A DNA stretch of 64,000 bases from Treponema maltophilum ATCC 51939 (lineage in GTDB: Bacteria > Spirochaetota > Spirochaetia > Treponematales > Treponemataceae). The stretch lies in NCBI RefSeq assembly GCF_000413055.1, contig NZ_KE332518.1, positions 451,490-515,489 of the forward strand, read 5' to 3'. Positions within the stretch are counted from its first letter, which is position 1. Each line of letters starts with the position of its first letter. This document shows positions 16,402 through 24,370 of the stretch, piece by piece. The translations under genes and the position numbers were made by a program. Below the pieces are notes generated by a model. That model did no database searches. It saw only the letters and a list, made by a program, of their open reading frames with translations, and was not told where the DNA came from.

Positions 16402-16985
16402 TCGGCGGTGTTCGGCTCTTTATACAGATAGCGCGCGATAACCGGGCGCAGCTTGGCTGCCAAAAAAACGGTGAGCGCGGCTTTGAGCGCGTCGCCGGGC
16501 AAAAAGGGAATGCAGGCAACCGCAAGCGATTGACCGAGCGTTTTGCCCGTAACTCGCATAAACTGAGCTATGCCGGGAACGTATAAAATAACGAAGCCCA
16601 AAAGACAGCCGCTTATGATTTTTATCAACGGCGTTTTGCCCGAGATTGACGGCCGTCCGATATAAAAACCCGTAACGGCGGCGGCGATAAAATAACCGAT
16701 CAAAAAACCGCCGGTCGGGCCGAGCAGGCGTGCCATGCCGCTGTGGCCGCCGGAGAATACCGGCAAGCCGGCTATGCCGGCAAGCAAAAAAAGTCCCGTT
16801 GCTCCGGCTCCCTGAACGCCGCCCAAAAGCGCCGCCGCCAAAATCGGCATCATATTTTGCAGCACTATGGGAACGGGCGAACCGGGAAGAGGCACGGCGA
16901 TAAAACCGCATACCGCGATAAGAGCGGCAAAAAGGGCTGTAAAAACGGATAAAAGCATAGTATGTTTCGTATTCGAATCGTTCAT
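16398..16985 (-). CDS. bioY: biotin transporter substrate-binding component BioY
   Basis: BioY is the S component that captures biotin. The 195-residue protein has about six hydrophobic helices and the family's conserved N-terminal segment VPLPGSPVPIVLQNMMPILA and GLPVFSGGHSGMARLLGPTG (about 75-95), the biotin-binding signature. It leads the operon with bioM and bioN; GGAG precedes the ATG at 16985. No biotin-synthesis gene is in the window, so import may be the source of biotin; no BirA-type operator was recognised upstream. Confidence 0.92.
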   Translation of the reverse strand: MNDSNTKHTMLLSVFTALFAALIAVCGFIAVPLPGSPVPIVLQNMMPILAAALLGGVQGAGATGLFLLAGIAGLPVFSGGHSGMARLLGPTGGFLIGYFIAAAVTGFYIGRPSISGKTPLIKIISGCLLGFVILYVPGIAQFMRVTGKTLGQSLAVACIPFLPGDALKAALTVFLAAKLRPVIARYLYKEPNTAE

Positions 16986-17081
16986 AAATTCTCCTCACAT
17001 ATGTATTGAACAAATTTTGAGAAAGTGTCGCCGTTTATGCGGTTTGTGTCAAGGGGGGCATTTATTGACAGGGGGCGTTTA

Positions 17082-18347
17082 TTATGCGCTTTTTTCTTTT
17101 GCCATCGATTTAAGCAGGTCGTTTAATTCGCTTTCGGTTAAAGCACGCGTTATGCTCAAATCGCGGCCTCCGGGTTGAACCGTTTTCGGATTTCCGTTTT
17201 CGTCAGTTTCGTTTATCAATTCAATAACCGGATTTTTCGGATCCAAAGGATTTACATCGACACTCACGCCGATTTTTCCGTCCGAAAGGTACACGTAGGT
17301 TCCCAAGGGAAACAGCGATAGGCTGTATAAAAGCGCTTTGATGACCGCTTCGTCGTATTGAGTACCGCTGTTTTTCAATAATTCCACCATTGCGGCATTG
17401 CCGTTTTGCGCTTCCCGGTATTGACGGCCCGATGTCATCGATTCATAAAAGCAGGCGACCGCGATAATTTTGGCGTACAGCGATATTTTCGAACCGTCTT
17501 CTTTTTGCGGATAGCCGGAACCGTTTTCGCGTTCGTGGTGTTCCAATGCACCCAAGCAAACGCTCAGGGAAAAATTATAGTTTTTTAAAATATTGTACGC
17601 GACAATCGGGTGCGAAAGCAGCGCTTTTTTTTCGCTTATCGTGAGCGGTTTTTCCGTCAAGTACAGCCGGGGCGAAAGGCGCAGCAAGCCGATTTCGTGC
17701 AGCATGCAGGATATCCCCAGATCGGTCAGCTTGCTCAGCGAAAGTTTCAGCTGCAGGCCGATTGCGATTGCGATAACCGTCGAACGCAGCGAATGCATAA
17801 CGATGAAGTTTTTGTCGCGCGAAGGCACCGTTTGAATTATGCGCAAAATGTAGCGGTCGTTTTCTTTAATGAACACGCACATATCCTGCATGTTTTTCGA
17901 AATCGCTTTTAAATCGAGTTCTTTATGGGTTGCAAAGCGCGTATATACTGCATGTATGTAATCTATGTATTGAGCGTACACTTTTTCGACAAGCCTGAGC
18001 CGTTCGGCTTCCATTTCGCTTGTATTTTCTTTTTCCTTCGCGACCGATTCGATGATGGATTGAATGTCTTTCGTTAAAACGGGTGTTTGCGTTTCGGCTT
18101 TGATTTCTTCGCTCCAATTGCTCGTTCCGGCAAGCGAAAGCGTATCGGTTACCTTTCCGTCGGCGGTTTCCTGAACGGTTATGTTTCCCGTCGAAAAAAT
18201 CTGTTTAAAATTCCAATCGATTAAGGCTTTTATAAGGGGGCCGGTTAAAGGAGTCATACTGTTCATGAGGATAAAATTCTTATCGAGCATTACGTCCGAA
18301 CTGAAGTATATTCCTTCTTTTAAATCCGATATATTGAACGAATTCAT
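17082..18347 (-). CDS. HD-GYP-type protein with altered metal-site residues
   Basis: HD-GYP proteins usually hydrolyse cyclic di-GMP. The 421-residue protein has an N-terminal domain of about 60 residues like DUF3391 proteins (ISDLKEGIYFSSDVMLDKN), a helical middle, and an HD-GYP domain from about 180. Kept: His185 (MHS), His246 (HP), His270-His271, and GYP at 278-280 in HHERENGSGYP. Changed: the HD pair is HE (217-218) and the usual IGK is IGL, and the late aspartate (VAD) is Cys299 (VACFYESMTSGRQY). It may be a weak hydrolase, a different-metal enzyme or a c-di-GMP receptor. It stands alone, with its own promoter region. Confidence 0.82.
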   Translation of the reverse strand: MNSFNISDLKEGIYFSSDVMLDKNFILMNSMTPLTGPLIKALIDWNFKQIFSTGNITVQETADGKVTDTLSLAGTSNWSEEIKAETQTPVLTKDIQSIIESVAKEKENTSEMEAERLRLVEKVYAQYIDYIHAVYTRFATHKELDLKAISKNMQDMCVFIKENDRYILRIIQTVPSRDKNFIVMHSLRSTVIAIAIGLQLKLSLSKLTDLGISCMLHEIGLLRLSPRLYLTEKPLTISEKKALLSHPIVAYNILKNYNFSLSVCLGALEHHERENGSGYPQKEDGSKISLYAKIIAVACFYESMTSGRQYREAQNGNAAMVELLKNSGTQYDEAVIKALLYSLSLFPLGTYVYLSDGKIGVSVDVNPLDPKNPVIELINETDENGNPKTVQPGGRDLSITRALTESELNDLLKSMAKEKSA

Positions 18348-18440
18348 GATTTTCCCGCCGTAAAGTTATTATTTTATACTATTTTGTACTATTCATTATA
18401 TATCAAAATTCCGTTATATCAAGTCGAAAAACCTCTATAC

Positions 18441-18485
18441 GATAAAAAAAAGCTGAAAAACCGCACATCGTTTTTCAGCTTTATA
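18441..18485 (-). terminator. intrinsic terminator of the lepB-PBP-Maf operon
   Basis: Stem AAAGCTGAAAAA (18449-18460) with TTTTTCAGCTTT (18471-18482), ten-base loop, and on the minus strand an eight-T run. It lies about 110 bases after the Maf-like gene. Confidence 0.85.
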
Positions 18486-18594
18486 AAGCGAGCGGCAACG
18501 ATGTCCGGATGTCTTATGACCCACCGTTACTTTCATGCTCTCATATACAATATCGGTGCATTGCGAAAAAACTTAAGTATTTTTTGCAAATTTT

Positions 18595-20568
18595 TTATAC
18601 GAATAAGCCGTTTTTTTGCAAATAATGAATGTGAGTTTTAATGCTGTCCGCTACGGTTCGGTATACCAGACGGGATTTTGCGATGTTGTAGCGCGCGCAT
18701 TCGATGTACGAACTTTCAGGCGGAGCGGGCGGTTCTTTCGGGAGCCGCTCGGCAAACAGCTTTTCGAGTTTTGAAGTCGAAGGGAATATGAGAGAAGCGA
18801 CGTCGGATGCTTCGTTTGCACGGATTTTATCGTCGATGCGGCTCAATTCGCTTAAAATGTGTGCATAATCGCCTTCGGTTTTGCAGTGCGCTTCAGTTTC
18901 GCCGCACAGTTTTACGGCATGTTCGGCAAGACTTTCGAGCGAACGTAAGTCGTAAGACAACGACGCAAGGGCTTTATCGAGTGCTCCGTTTTCAGCCGGC
19001 GCATCTTGCGGAGTCGCCTCTGCTTGCATGCCGGCATCGCTGTGCGCTCGTTCCGGGATTTTGCCGGCGCAAAACGCTTCTATTTCCCGTTCGCGTTCGG
19101 GTAAATCGAGCAGGCTTTGTACGGAAACCGGCGTTATGCCGGGAATGCACAGGCTTTTTGAAGATAAGGCATAGGTTTTTACGTTCGGAAAGGCGGCGCA
19201 TTTACTTTCGAACCACCACGCGTACAGCTTCATGCGGCTGTCGCTTAATACGGCCTTTCCGTCGTAATCGTACGCGCCGCTTTCTTGTGAGTACGCGGGA
19301 TTATCGTAGATAGATGCGGCGTTGAAGGTTTCGGCGGGGCGCAGTTTTGCCGAAAGGTTATGAACGGTTTCTTCAAAGGTACTGCCTTTTGCGTGGGTTT
19401 TGTTTTCCGGATACGAAAGGTCGAGCCCCGCCGTATACACGGTTGTCGCGCCGCAAAAGCGCGCAAAATCCCATGCGGTTGAAGCGACCGACCCGCCCGA
19501 AGCGAGCTGTTCTCTTTTTCCGGTAAAACGTTCAATATAACGTCCGAGCGGAAACATCGATGAGCATAAAACGATTTTGCGGCACGTAAATCGGAGTACG
19601 CTCGGATAAACCGCGCTTTCGGTAATTAAAACGCTGTTCGGAGATTCCAAGCCGCTTAGGTGCCGCGCGTTCCAATACTGCGGGTCGACTGCCGCGATAA
19701 AATGCGGTTCGATCCCGGCGCGCAGGCATGAGCGCAGCGCCGTATCCACGCAGACGAGAACGGCGCGCTTTTTCAGTTCCGGCAAAAGCGGCAAAACATC
19801 GTCCAAGGTTGGGCCCGCCGCAATGATGCAAAAGGGAAGGGCGGAGCCGGTATCCTTATAGCGGTTTATGCTTTCCGTTTCGGCACAACGGCGCAGGTTT
19901 TTGCACATATTCGAAAGCCACAAAAAGCCGAATTTTTCGAGCGTGCGCTCGTTAATTCGGTGCTTGTCTTTATTGCGTGCAACCAGTTCGCTCAGCTGCG
20001 AAAAGTATTGTGCCGCATGGGCTGTCCACGCTTTGTGCGCGATAAAAGCGCAGGAATTCAGTCCGTAATGTTCAAGCACGGCAATAACCGTTTGCTGCGG
20101 CGCTTCAATCAAAAAAACGCAGGACGGAACGCCAAAAACGGGCCGCCAATCAAAAAGCGAAAACGCCCACAAAAGGCGCATCGGATCCGGCTCCACGAAC
20201 ACAATCGTCTTATTTTTATACAGCTGCGCCGCCTCCGAAAGGGCATAGCCGAGTCCCGCGCCGAAAAAAACGATGGTGTCGACGTTTTTGACGTTTTCGG
20301 ACACAAGCATTTTGTGCGCTTCGGCAGAGGGATTGTAGCTTGAATGCAGGAGTAGGCCCTTGTAAACCGCGTAAAGCTGCGAATTTTTCGCTTCCGCCGC
20401 ACGGGTGTCTTCAAGCGGAAAAAGAAGGTTTGCCTTTGTATCGGAGCCGCCGTTTTCGGCAAGGAGGCGCAAGTTATGTTCAAGGGCGGGAAAGCGGCGC
20501 GCAAAGGCGGCGAGGTTTTTTTCGAGCATATTGCGCTGAAGCGCTTTGTCATTCAAGAGTGAATTCAA
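18595..20568 (-). CDS. Maf / MptE-like (DUF115) protein, probable flagellin-modifying glycosyltransferase
   Basis: Motility-associated factor proteins attach nonulosonic sugars to flagellins or act as related transferases. The 657-residue sequence has VDTIVFFGAGLGYALSEAA (about 90-110), a Rossmann-like N-terminal region, and the 6-hydroxymethylpterin pyrophosphokinase-like core FCIIAAGPTLDDVLPLLPEL (about 250-270), VLVCVDTALRSCLRAGIEPH, then ASGGSVASTAWDFARFCGA and VYTAGLDLSYPENKTHAKGS, all hallmarks of DUF115. The TTG at 20568 follows AGGGA and overlaps the penicillin-binding protein gene by 20 bases. Location next to wall genes rather than flagellin genes leaves the target open. Confidence 0.78.
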   Translation of the reverse strand: MNSLLNDKALQRNMLEKNLAAFARRFPALEHNLRLLAENGGSDTKANLLFPLEDTRAAEAKNSQLYAVYKGLLLHSSYNPSAEAHKMLVSENVKNVDTIVFFGAGLGYALSEAAQLYKNKTIVFVEPDPMRLLWAFSLFDWRPVFGVPSCVFLIEAPQQTVIAVLEHYGLNSCAFIAHKAWTAHAAQYFSQLSELVARNKDKHRINERTLEKFGFLWLSNMCKNLRRCAETESINRYKDTGSALPFCIIAAGPTLDDVLPLLPELKKRAVLVCVDTALRSCLRAGIEPHFIAAVDPQYWNARHLSGLESPNSVLITESAVYPSVLRFTCRKIVLCSSMFPLGRYIERFTGKREQLASGGSVASTAWDFARFCGATTVYTAGLDLSYPENKTHAKGSTFEETVHNLSAKLRPAETFNAASIYDNPAYSQESGAYDYDGKAVLSDSRMKLYAWWFESKCAAFPNVKTYALSSKSLCIPGITPVSVQSLLDLPEREREIEAFCAGKIPERAHSDAGMQAEATPQDAPAENGALDKALASLSYDLRSLESLAEHAVKLCGETEAHCKTEGDYAHILSELSRIDDKIRANEASDVASLIFPSTSKLEKLFAERLPKEPPAPPESSYIECARYNIAKSRLVYRTVADSIKTHIHYLQKNGLFV

Positions 20569-22411
20569 TCGTCATTCCCTTGGTAACGGGCGTTCCTGGA
20601 CTCGGATTTTGCGAAACAACCCATCCGTCGCCTTTTATAATGATGTTTACGTCGTTTTTGTTTAAAAGAGGCGTTAAAAGCCGTTTGGGCGTTCCCGTAA
20701 AATCGGGCAATTTTTCGCCGATGTCGGGAACCGAAACCGCGTCGAGCGTTATGTAGCCCGAATGCGCAAAGGACGGCGCATTGGCGCGCGCCAAACCCAA
20801 ATAGTCGATTATAACGTTTGCAGCTTCGCCGATAATCGGGGCGGCAATTCTGCCGGACAGCGTTTCGCCCTTTGCCTTCGTAATGACAACGTACAGCACG
20901 ATTTTGGGCTTTTCGACGGGAAAAATCGCGACGCAGTTTGACACAAAGTCGGTGGTGCTGTATTTGCCCGTTTTCGCGTCGAGCATTTGCGCCGTTCCCG
21001 TTTTAACGCCGATGGACACATCGTTTAAAGACGCTCGCGTGCCGGTACCGGAGCGCGCCGTCGTTTCCATGCAGCTGAGAATGTAATCGGCCGTATCTTT
21101 GGAAACCGCTCGCTTTTTGAGCGCCGGCACGTGCCGGTATTCTTCGGTTCCGTTCGGATCGGTAATTTTCGATACGAGCGTCAGCTGAACGGGCACTCCG
21201 CCGTTTGCGAGCGCCGTCGCTCCCTGCACAATCTGCAAGGCGGACACGGCGATTTCCTGCCCGATCGATATGGTCGGTTTCGATCTGAGCGACCAGTACC
21301 GGTCGGATACGGTTTTTAAAGTTCCGCGCGTTTCCGACGGCAATTCCGCGCCCGTTCTTTCCCCGAAGCCGAAGTCCCGCAGGCGCCGCAAAAAATCTTC
21401 GGAATTCAGTTTTTCGCTCATTTGCGCGATGCCGTCGTTGCACGAATATTGCAGCGCTTCCCTGACGGTTACCGGTCCGTGTCTTCCCAAACAGGTGATG
21501 ACTACTCTTTCGCCGCTCGATGTGCTGATTTGATATTTTCCGTCGCAAAAAAACACCTGTTCTTTGCCGACTTTTCCCGAATCGATAAAACTTGCGGCGC
21601 TGAATATTTTAAACACGGAACCCGGCTCGTACGCGAGTACGGCGGGGCGGTCGATTTGTTCTTCAACGCTTGAAGAAGGGTAGGAATTTAAGTCGGCGGC
21701 CGGCAAACTTATATATGAAAGTATTTCGCCCGTGTCGGATTCGGCCGCCAAAAGCATAAAGCTTTCGGCTTGCGTTTCTTCCATGGCGTTGCGCGCGATA
21801 TGTTCAAGTTTATACTGTAAATTCGCGTCGATTGTTAAAAAGACGTTTTTGCCCGAAGCGGTTTTTCCCGTTTCTTTAGGCGCAAGCACTTGCTGCATCG
21901 AATATTCTATACCCGAAAGTCCGATTCCCGCATCGCCCATAAAACCGATAACCTGAGATGCCAACGCGTTCTCCGGATAAACGCGACCCTGTATTTTATC
22001 GAAACGTATGCCGTTTAATGCTTTTTTGACAACGACGTCTTCAATCGCATCTTTTTGCTCTTGCGTTATTTTTTTTTTCAAATATAAAAAATCCGATGAT
22101 GCGCTTCGCAGTGCGGCCGCAATATACAATTCGCTCAATCCGGTTACGCCCGCAAGCGATTGGGCAAAATAATCGTAGTCTTCGATTGCCGACGGCGTAA
22201 CGGCGATATGATAAAAAGCCGTTTGAACGGCGAGCGGTTTTCCGTTTTTGTCGTATATGGAACCGCGGCGCGGCGGTTCGACTTTTGCGACGATTTCGGC
22301 GGGCGGCGTAAAGGCAAGCTTTACGTAACTTGCGCCTATGTATGCGGCGAATGCGGTGAGTATCAGTATAAAAAAGACGATCCTCGTTTTTGAAAAAAAA
22401 CCGTTCCACAT
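20549..22411 (-). CDS. penicillin-binding protein, class B transpeptidase with PASTA domain (FtsI/PBP2 type)
   Basis: Cross-links peptidoglycan during septation or elongation. The 620-residue protein has an N-terminal membrane anchor (IVFFILILTAFAAYIGASYV), the dimerisation domain (RRGSIYDKNGKPLAVQ), and a transpeptidase domain with catalytic SVFK (Ser265, Lys268), SCN (323-325) and KTG (470-472). A single PASTA-like domain ends the chain (VPDIGEKLPDFTGTPKRLL, about 550-620), usually linked to divisome FtsI/SpoVD proteins. It is the second gene of an operon between lepB and the Maf-like gene. Confidence 0.9.
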   Translation of the reverse strand: MWNGFFSKTRIVFFILILTAFAAYIGASYVKLAFTPPAEIVAKVEPPRRGSIYDKNGKPLAVQTAFYHIAVTPSAIEDYDYFAQSLAGVTGLSELYIAAALRSASSDFLYLKKKITQEQKDAIEDVVVKKALNGIRFDKIQGRVYPENALASQVIGFMGDAGIGLSGIEYSMQQVLAPKETGKTASGKNVFLTIDANLQYKLEHIARNAMEETQAESFMLLAAESDTGEILSYISLPAADLNSYPSSSVEEQIDRPAVLAYEPGSVFKIFSAASFIDSGKVGKEQVFFCDGKYQISTSSGERVVITCLGRHGPVTVREALQYSCNDGIAQMSEKLNSEDFLRRLRDFGFGERTGAELPSETRGTLKTVSDRYWSLRSKPTISIGQEIAVSALQIVQGATALANGGVPVQLTLVSKITDPNGTEEYRHVPALKKRAVSKDTADYILSCMETTARSGTGTRASLNDVSIGVKTGTAQMLDAKTGKYSTTDFVSNCVAIFPVEKPKIVLYVVITKAKGETLSGRIAAPIIGEAANVIIDYLGLARANAPSFAHSGYITLDAVSVPDIGEKLPDFTGTPKRLLTPLLNKNDVNIIIKGDGWVVSQNPSPGTPVTKGMTIEFTLE

Positions 22412-22412
22412 G

Positions 22413-22901
22413 CTATTTGCCTATTACTTTGCCTAAAATACTGCGCGTGTCGATAAAACCGTAATCGCGCGAATCTACGGAATGGCTGCTGTTGTCGCCG
22501 ATCGCCAGCACCGTATGTTCGGGAACGGTGCGGTTGAATTTGATGCGCTGGTATTGTCGTTCCGTAAGCGGATACGTTTTGTCTCCCACGAACAGACTAT
22601 ACTCCGAATCCGATGAAAATTCCAGTACTTCGCCGGCTTTTGCGACGCAGCGTTTTATAACGGGTTTTCCGTTGTATATGTAGGTGATGACATCTCCCAA
22701 GCGCGGCTCATCCCATTGCACGAGCAGTGCGGAACCGAACGGCCGCACCAAACCGTAGGCCAATTTATCTATATATATGAACGAATGTTCCGGAATTGAA
22801 GGTTCCATCGAAGTACCGGAAACCTGCGCAATGTCGAAAACAAAAAGTTTCAGCACAATTCCTACGCATATGCCCGAGATAAAAAAAAAGCGCGCCTTCA
22901 T
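22413..22901 (-). CDS. lepB: signal peptidase I
   Basis: Removes signal peptides from exported proteins. From the ATG at 22901 (162 residues) there is one membrane anchor (about 5-24), the catalytic serine in SGTSMEPS (Ser31), the lysine general base in VIKRCVAKAGE (Lys83) and the C-terminal GDNSSHSVDSRDYGFI box. It is short, lacking the large insert of E. coli LepB, as in Gram-positive types. No ribosome-binding site precedes the start, but a promoter of leaderless geometry does. First gene of the lepB-PBP-Maf operon. Confidence 0.92.
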   Translation of the reverse strand: MKARFFFISGICVGIVLKLFVFDIAQVSGTSMEPSIPEHSFIYIDKLAYGLVRPFGSALLVQWDEPRLGDVITYIYNGKPVIKRCVAKAGEVLEFSSDSEYSLFVGDKTYPLTERQYQRIKFNRTVPEHTVLAIGDNSSHSVDSRDYGFIDTRSILGKVIGK

Positions 22902-22908
22902 AATCAAT

Positions 22909-22937
22909 ATTCTAATATGAACACGCTCTTATGTCGA
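22909..22937 (-). promoter_or_regulatory. lepB promoter, leaderless geometry
   Basis: Minus strand: TCGACA (22937-22932), 17-base spacer, TAGAAT (22914-22909), seven bases to the ATG at 22901. No Shine-Dalgarno site lies in the gap. Confidence 0.6.
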
Positions 22938-22947
22938 TAGTGTATAT

Positions 22948-24105
22948 ATGGAAATTATCAGTTGTTTTAAACCCGAACAAGCTTATTCTTTTTGCGGCGC
23001 GCTGACTATCGAAGAAATGCTGAACTCGCAGCGTCTTCCCAACCGCTTCGGCGTTTCCGTTGCCGCCTCTGTCCGCGCCGTTGCCGAGCGCGGGTTAAAG
23101 GTTTTGGAATATATTGCGCGTGTTGTCCCGAAAGCGAAAACGCTTTTTGCCGCCGCTTTAGTGTTGCTTGTTGCAGCCGACGGCTGCCTTCGCTTTGTAA
23201 ATTATCTGTATGCATACGCTTCGCGCGTACAGTTGAACGTACGAGATGACGTTCCGGTGCTTGCAGGCCAAATGAAAAATTTTGCGCTTAATTCCGGAGC
23301 GCAGGAATTTGACGGAAACGGCAATATTTCTCTTATCGACGGTGCCGAAAAAGCGGCTTTGTTTAAATTGCCCGTAAGCTATACCGGCTATACCGTGCAG
23401 TCGGGTGACAGCATTTCTTCAATAACGAAGCGTTTCGGCTTAAGCAATATTTCAACCCTTATTGCCATAAACAATATAGACAACGTACGGCTTTTGCGCT
23501 CCGGGCAAAAACTGCGTATTCCGTCGGTTGACGGTCTTTTATACACCGTACGTTCGGGCGACAGTTTGGAATCTATAGCCAAAACATACGGCGTAAGTGT
23601 CGAAGAAATTCTCGACGTAAACGAACTTTCGTCCGCGGTACTGTACGCCGGAACCGAGCTTTTTATTCCGGGCGCCCGTTTAAGTTCTTCGGTATTAAAA
23701 AAAGCTTTGGGTGAATTGTTTGCGGCGCCCCTGGCCGTTTCGTGGCGCATATCGTCGGGATACGGCTGGCGGCAAGACCCTTTTACGGGCGTGCGCAGTT
23801 TTCATACCGGCATAGACTTGGTCGTCCCGTACGGAACGTCGATAAAGTCGGCAATGTCGGGGACGGTTGCGGCCGCGGGCTATTCAAATGTATACGGAAA
23901 TTATGTTATAATAAATCACGGAAACGGCTACCAAACCTTATATGCGCACATGTCGTCGGCGTCGGTTAAAAAAGGCGAACGGGTTGCTCAGGGAGCGCAA
24001 ATAGGCCACACGGGAAATACCGGTTATTCGACGGGAACGCACTTGCATTTTTCGGTATACAGAAACGGCAAATTGATTAATCCTGCGCAAGTGCTTAAGT
24101 TTTGA
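22948..24105 (+). CDS. M23-family peptidoglycan endopeptidase with two LysM domains
   Basis: Binds and cuts cell-wall peptides. The 385-residue protein has a cytoplasmic N-terminal stretch, one membrane anchor (about 65-82), two LysM domains (YTVQSGDSISSITKRFGLS from about 148, and YTVRSGDSLESIAKTYGVS from about 199) and an M23 domain with zinc-site motifs HTGID (His286, Asp290) and HLHF (His365, His367), so the active site is complete. The start lies 46 bases from divergent lepB and has no clear ribosome-binding site. It heads a four-gene run with a zinc-ribbon protein, a deacetylase-like protein and a GGDEF cyclase. Confidence 0.9.
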   Translation: MEIISCFKPEQAYSFCGALTIEEMLNSQRLPNRFGVSVAASVRAVAERGLKVLEYIARVVPKAKTLFAAALVLLVAADGCLRFVNYLYAYASRVQLNVRDDVPVLAGQMKNFALNSGAQEFDGNGNISLIDGAEKAALFKLPVSYTGYTVQSGDSISSITKRFGLSNISTLIAINNIDNVRLLRSGQKLRIPSVDGLLYTVRSGDSLESIAKTYGVSVEEILDVNELSSAVLYAGTELFIPGARLSSSVLKKALGELFAAPLAVSWRISSGYGWRQDPFTGVRSFHTGIDLVVPYGTSIKSAMSGTVAAAGYSNVYGNYVIINHGNGYQTLYAHMSSASVKKGERVAQGAQIGHTGNTGYSTGTHLHFSVYRNGKLINPAQVLKF

Positions 24106-24124
24106 TTTTAAAGATGGAGTTTGC

Positions 24125-24370
24125 ATGCAATCGGTAACAATATGCCGTTTTTGCGGCCGCACAATCGACGGCGAGTTTGTGTATTGCCCGTGGTGCGGCT
24201 TGTCGCGGCTCGGAGGCGAACAGGCTTTTCAAAATGCTCCGCGGGTTTTTGAGCGTTTGGAAGATATAAAAGAAAAGGGACTGTCGGGCCGCATAAGCAA
24301 AATGGAACAATCGCTCGACGACATAGAACAGGATTTGATTCGCTTTATGGAGGCCCCGAAAAAAAGATGA
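24125..24370 (+). CDS. small zinc-ribbon protein, function unknown
   Basis: The 81-residue protein has a compact zinc ribbon (CRFCGRTIDGEFVYCPWCG, residues 7-25, two CxxC pairs) followed by a charged helical stretch (LEDIKEKGLSGRISKMEQSL) that could form a coiled coil. GGAG stands before the ATG, and its stop overlaps the next start (ATGA), so it is translationally coupled to the deacetylase-like gene. I do not recognise a specific family and propose no function beyond a probable protein-binding adaptor. Confidence 0.75.
   Translation: MQSVTICRFCGRTIDGEFVYCPWCGLSRLGGEQAFQNAPRVFERLEDIKEKGLSGRISKMEQSLDDIEQDLIRFMEAPKKR

Noticed and set aside
22938-22948. Leaderless promoter for the M23 peptidase gene
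   Set aside because: No good -10/-35 pair at the right spacing; only the absence of a ribosome-binding site is clear.
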